Part shown: positions 60,621-64,000 of the stretch, one piece after another | Layout: each line of letters opens with the position of its first letter | Numbering within the stretch: the first letter of the stretch is position 1 | Assembly: GCF_023008245.1 (NCBI RefSeq) | Contig: NZ_CP090145.1 | Coordinates: forward strand, 2,666,001 to 2,730,000 | Direction of reading: 5' to 3' | Length of the DNA stretch: 64,000 nucleotides | From: Flavobacterium sediminilitoris | GTDB taxonomy: Bacteria > Bacteroidota > Bacteroidia > Flavobacteriales > Flavobacteriaceae | The notes under the pieces: model-generated | Database searches by the model: none | What the model was told of the DNA's origin: nothing | What the model saw: only the letters and a program-made list of their open reading frames with translations | Translations under genes and position numbers: made by a program

Positions 60621-63128
60621 ATGAAAAAAATTCAGTCTTTATTACCTCATTTTATTGCTATTGTTGGATTTGTACTTGTAGCTATTATTTATTTTTATCC
60701 AGTTCTTGAAGGAAAGAAAATCTATCAATCTGATATTGCGCAATATACAGGAATGGCAAAAGAGCAGAATGATTTTAGAAAAGAGAATAATGCTGAACCT
60801 TATTGGACAAATAGCGCTTTTGGAGGTATGCCAACCTATCAATTAGGGGCAAATTATCCGCATAATTATGTTAAAAAATTAGATACTGTTTTACGATTTT
60901 TACCTAGACCCGCAGATTATTTATTTTTATATTTTATAGGGTTTTATATTCTATTAATGGTATTAAAAATAGATCCATTAAAAGCTTTTTTTGGAGCATT
61001 AGCATTTGGTTTTTCAACTTATCTTATAATTATTTTAGGTGTTGGTCATAATGCAAAAGCACATGCAATTGCTTATATGCCAATGGTTTTAGCAGGTGTT
61101 TTATTGGTTTTTCAAAGAAAATATATCATTGGAGGAATTTTAACGATGATTGCTGCTGCATTGGAGATTCAGGCAAATCATTTTCAAATGACTTATTACT
61201 TGTTAATTTTATTATTGGTTGTAGCCGGATTTTATATCTACCAATTTATAAAAGAGAAAGCATTCACTGAATTAGGTAAAGTTATAGGCGTTTTTGCTGT
61301 AGCCGGACTTTTAGCAATAGGAGCAAATGCAACTAATTTATTGGCAACATCAGAATATGCCGATTATAGTATTAGAGGAAAGAGTGAATTAACTTTTAAT
61401 CCTGATGGATCACAAAACACTACAAATTCTTCCATGAAATATGAATATATTACAGAATATAGTTATGGAATAGGAGAAAGTTTTAATTTAATTGCTCCAA
61501 AGCTTTTTGGAGGAGGAAATAATGAAACTCTTGATGAAAAATCTTCATTATATAATTTTTTAATTAATTACGGTGCTTCTCACAATGAAGCTCTTCAAAC
61601 AGTGAGTTATTATGGGAAAACATATTGGGGAGATCAACCTATAGTTGCTGCTCCAGCATATATAGGAGCAATTGTTTTTTTCTTAGCTGTTTTAGGGTTA
61701 TTTAATGATAAAAGAAAAATAAAATATGCCTTTCTAATAGGTGCAATCATTTCATTACTGCTATCATGGGGGAAAAATTTCGACTTTTTAACTCGCTTTT
61801 TTATAGATTATGTTCCTTTATACGATAAGTTTCGTGCTGTTTCTTCAATACAAGTCGTATTAGAATTGTGTATTCCTATTCTTGCTTTAATGGGACTACA
61901 ATCGTTCTTTAATGAAGATAAAGAAAAACAATTAAAGAGTTTGATGAAAGCTTCAGCAGTGAGTTTAGGATTGATTCTCTTTTTACTACTTTTTAAAGGA
62001 ATCTTCTTTAATTTTTCTGGTTCTGTTGATCAAAGATTAATTGAAATGTTTGCAGAAGCACAAGACAGATCATTTGCGATAGATTTTATTAAGGCATTAA
62101 AAGAGGATAGAAAAAGTATGTACGTGAACGATTTAATGCGTTCAGGAGGATTTATATTGATAGTAGGAGCTATTTTATGGCTGTTTATTAAAAATAAATT
62201 AGGAAAAACAACCGCAATAGTTATGGTTGGTGTTTTAATGGTTTCTGATTTATTCCTGATAGATAAAAACTATGTAAGTGCAAAAGATTTTATTAGCGCA
62301 AGACAGGTTGATACTCCTTTTGAAGCAAGCGAAGTAGACAATCAAATATTGAAAGATACTTCAGTTTATAGAGTATATGAAATACAAGGAAGATTACAAG
62401 CAAGAACGTCATACTTCCATAAATCTGTAGGAGGTTACAGCGCAGTAAGACCAAGACGATTTGATCAATTATTCGAATATAATATAGAAAACAACATTAA
62501 TGAATTAGGAAGTTCCATTGATTTTGAAACATTGAGTTTTACCAAAAACAATGCTACTTTAGATGCATTAAATGTTAAATATGTAATTGTTCCAACTGGG
62601 AAAGGTGATATTGCAATAACTAATCCTTTTGCAAACGGAAATGCTTGGTTTGTAGAAAAGATTAAAATGGTTAATTCTGCTGACGAAGAAATGAAAGCCT
62701 TGGACAATTTAGACACAAAGAAAACAGCTATAATTAATACAAACGAATTAAAAGTAAAAGGTAATCTTCCAAATGAGTTTAGAAAAGATTCTTTAGCCTC
62801 TATAAAGTTGAATGTCTACAAACCTAATTATTTAAAATATACAGCTAATAATACAAATGATGGTTTTGCAGTATTTTCTGAAACTTATTACAAAAATGGA
62901 TGGAAAGCTACTATTGATGGGAAAAATGCATCAATTTTTAAAGTAGACTATGTTTTAAGAGGATTACAGATACCAGCAGGAAAGCACACAATTGAATTTA
63001 CATTTGACCCACAAGTAGTAAAAACAGGAAGTTCAATTGCTTTAATGAGTTCAATAGGTATGATTCTTTTAATTTTAGGAGGTGTTTATTTTGAAGTGAA
63101 AAGAAACAAGATAGAAGTAAAAAAATAG
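60621..63128 (+). CDS. YfhO-family multi-pass membrane protein
   Basis: 835 residues with 13 or more membrane helices: the first 540 residues are GT-C-like (N-terminal helix, first large loop IYQSDIAQYTGMAKEQNDF with SAFGGMPTYQLGANYP, many helices), followed by a soluble periplasmic part (about 560-800) and a last helix near 810-828. YfhO proteins are thought to transfer sugars from polyprenyl-phosphate carriers to envelope glycopolymers (as in Bacillus lipoteichoic acid glycosylation); the sugar and acceptor are unknown here. A glycosyltransferase gene follows 27 bases later, so a shared glycan role is likely. Confidence 0.88.
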   Translation: MKKIQSLLPHFIAIVGFVLVAIIYFYPVLEGKKIYQSDIAQYTGMAKEQNDFRKENNAEPYWTNSAFGGMPTYQLGANYPHNYVKKLDTVLRFLPRPADYLFLYFIGFYILLMVLKIDPLKAFFGALAFGFSTYLIIILGVGHNAKAHAIAYMPMVLAGVLLVFQRKYIIGGILTMIAAALEIQANHFQMTYYLLILLLVVAGFYIYQFIKEKAFTELGKVIGVFAVAGLLAIGANATNLLATSEYADYSIRGKSELTFNPDGSQNTTNSSMKYEYITEYSYGIGESFNLIAPKLFGGGNNETLDEKSSLYNFLINYGASHNEALQTVSYYGKTYWGDQPIVAAPAYIGAIVFFLAVLGLFNDKRKIKYAFLIGAIISLLLSWGKNFDFLTRFFIDYVPLYDKFRAVSSIQVVLELCIPILALMGLQSFFNEDKEKQLKSLMKASAVSLGLILFLLLFKGIFFNFSGSVDQRLIEMFAEAQDRSFAIDFIKALKEDRKSMYVNDLMRSGGFILIVGAILWLFIKNKLGKTTAIVMVGVLMVSDLFLIDKNYVSAKDFISARQVDTPFEASEVDNQILKDTSVYRVYEIQGRLQARTSYFHKSVGGYSAVRPRRFDQLFEYNIENNINELGSSIDFETLSFTKNNATLDALNVKYVIVPTGKGDIAITNPFANGNAWFVEKIKMVNSADEEMKALDNLDTKKTAIINTNELKVKGNLPNEFRKDSLASIKLNVYKPNYLKYTANNTNDGFAVFSETYYKNGWKATIDGKNASIFKVDYVLRGLQIPAGKHTIEFTFDPQVVKTGSSIALMSSIGMILLILGGVYFEVKRNKIEVKK

Positions 63129-63155
63129 AGATATTTATAAACAAAATTGCTAAAA

Positions 63156-64000
63156 TTGAATCCTAAAAAAGTACTCATTGTTTCCTATTATTGGCCACCA
63201 GCAGGAGGACCAGGAGTACAACGATGGCTGAAATTTGTGAAATATTTGCCTGAATTTGGAATCGAACCACATGTTTATATTCCAGAAAACCCAACATATC
63301 CATTATTAGATGAAAAATTATTGAATGAGGTTTCAAGTGATGCAATTATTGTAAAAAATAAAATTTTTGAACCTTACGGATTAGCTTCTATTTTCTCGAA
63401 AAAAAAAGCTAAAAAAATTAGTTCTGGTATAATTCCAAATCAGAAAAAACAATCATTTGTAGAAAAAGCAATGCTATGGATTAGGGGAAATCTTTTTATT
63501 CCTGATGCACGTGTTTTTTGGGTAAAACCATCTGTCAAATTTTTAAAAAAGTATCTTTTAGAGAATCAAATAGATATTGTTATAACAACTGGTCCACCAC
63601 ACAGTTTACATCTTATTGGATTACATCTTAAAAAAGAAATTGATATTAATTGGATTGCCGATTTTCGAGATCCTTGGACAACAATAGGATACCACAAACA
63701 ATTAAAATTGAGTAATTGGGCAAAAGAAAAACATAAAACCTTAGAGAGGGAAGTTTTAAATACTTGTGATGGAATTATAGTTACATCTGAAAATACGAAA
63801 AAGGAATTTGAAAAAATTACAACTAAACCAATTGACGTTATTACAAATGGATATGATATTGAAAAAGTAGTAAAAAAACCATTAGATAAAAAATTTACTT
63901 TAGCACATATTGGTTCGTTTTTATCAGAAAGAAACCCTCAAATTCTTTGGCAAGTTTTATCAGAATTAATAAGTGAAAATATAGACTTTGCTAATGCATT
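63156..64000 (+). CDS. Glycosyltransferase (family 4-type), TTG start, cut by the window end
   Basis: At least 281 residues, open to the last base. Starts LNPKKVLIVSYYWPPAGGPGVQRWLK, the N-terminal lobe of GT4-type enzymes with the GGPGVQR loop; later VITTGPPHSLHLIG, WIADFRDPWTT and a second-lobe start VITNGYDIEKV followed by FTLAHIGSF. There is no ATG in the usable region: the frame is closed by TAA at 63138, and only TTG codons at 63147 and 63156 precede the fold. TTG at 63156 fits flavobacterial homologues that start MNPKKVLIVSYYWPP. Lies 27 bases after the YfhO gene and is probably co-transcribed; donor and acceptor unknown. Confidence 0.85.
   Translation, partial: MNPKKVLIVSYYWPPAGGPGVQRWLKFVKYLPEFGIEPHVYIPENPTYPLLDEKLLNEVSSDAIIVKNKIFEPYGLASIFSKKKAKKISSGIIPNQKKQSFVEKAMLWIRGNLFIPDARVFWVKPSVKFLKKYLLENQIDIVITTGPPHSLHLIGLHLKKEIDINWIADFRDPWTTIGYHKQLKLSNWAKEKHKTLEREVLNTCDGIIVTSENTKKEFEKITTKPIDVITNGYDIEKVVKKPLDKKFTLAHIGSFLSERNPQILWQVLSELISENIDFANA

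Noticed and set aside
1..64000. CRISPR arrays, tRNA or rRNA genes, insertion sequences, prophage
   Set aside because: No regular repeat-spacer series, no cloverleaf with the T-loop consensus, no transposase or phage structural frame was seen by eye; a covariance search would be needed to exclude a tRNA fully.

Overview
The window is about 64 kb of an AT-rich (roughly 30% G+C) chromosome from the phylum Bacteroidota, almost certainly family Flavobacteriaceae. The evidence is the gene content: type IX secretion sorting tails, SusC/TonB-type outer-membrane barrels, a PafA-type alkaline phosphatase, 2TM-domain proteins with a LytS/LytTR pair, DUF4834, YfhO and a serine palmitoyltransferase homologue. 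It is also the promoters: a TAnnTTTG -7 box stands in front of at least 16 transcription units, with little use of Shine-Dalgarno sites. I cannot name the genus from the sequence alone.

Layout. 1-3.9 kb (+): end of a nitronate monooxygenase, a small secreted protein, PafA-like phosphatase and two membrane or TPR-like proteins, closed by a terminator shared with convergent lysA. 3.9-6.6 kb: lysA (-) and sucC (+). 6.6-15.2 kb (-): an accessory RiPP locus. In transcription order it holds a TonB-dependent-receptor-like barrel, a 67-aa double-glycine precursor peptide, a hairpin attenuator, two overlapping radical SAM/SPASM paralogues, a C39-peptidase ABC exporter and a 39-aa stub that looks like the start of an HlyD-type fusion protein. 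An orphan gene behind an unusual tandem TACGTA operator follows. The peptide core carries W-L-K, H-G-D and W-E-K triplets, as expected for three-residue cyclophanes. This is the best candidate for an undescribed system.

15.2-33.8 kb (-) is mostly housekeeping: DUF349 protein, aroE with a DUF368 (PopT-like) undecaprenyl-phosphate translocase, a TPR protein, class III aminotransferase, OstA-like LPS protein with a TTG start, purA behind a Fur-family regulator, rel/spoT, a SpoU methyltransferase and a pair of periplasmic amidohydrolases with partly degenerate metal sites. 34-41.6 kb (-): a small redox or stress group (DJ-1/PfpI lipoprotein, AhpD-like protein, Crp/Fnr regulator, DoxD/DoxA-like membrane protein), nucleoid-associated protein, PRiA4_ORF3 protein, glutaminase and a T9SS-exported SGNH hydrolase.

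41.7-48.1 kb (+): a TonB receptor, a TPR-like protein, a LytS-type kinase with a fused 2TM domain, three stand-alone 2TM proteins and a LytTR response regulator, which together look like one signalling unit. 48.1-54.7 kb: DUF1573 protein, valS (codon use differs from its neighbours, with a structured 5' leader) and a large T9SS adhesin-like protein. 54.8-60.1 kb: a class V PLP enzyme, a candidate small RNA on the minus strand, a serine palmitoyltransferase homologue facing a GNAT-like N-acyltransferase (possible sphingolipid synthesis) and an outer-membrane barrel. 60.2-64 kb (+): DUF4834 protein, YfhO membrane protein and the start of a family-4-type glycosyltransferase that begins with TTG and runs off the window.

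No tRNA, rRNA, CRISPR array, insertion sequence or prophage was recognised.
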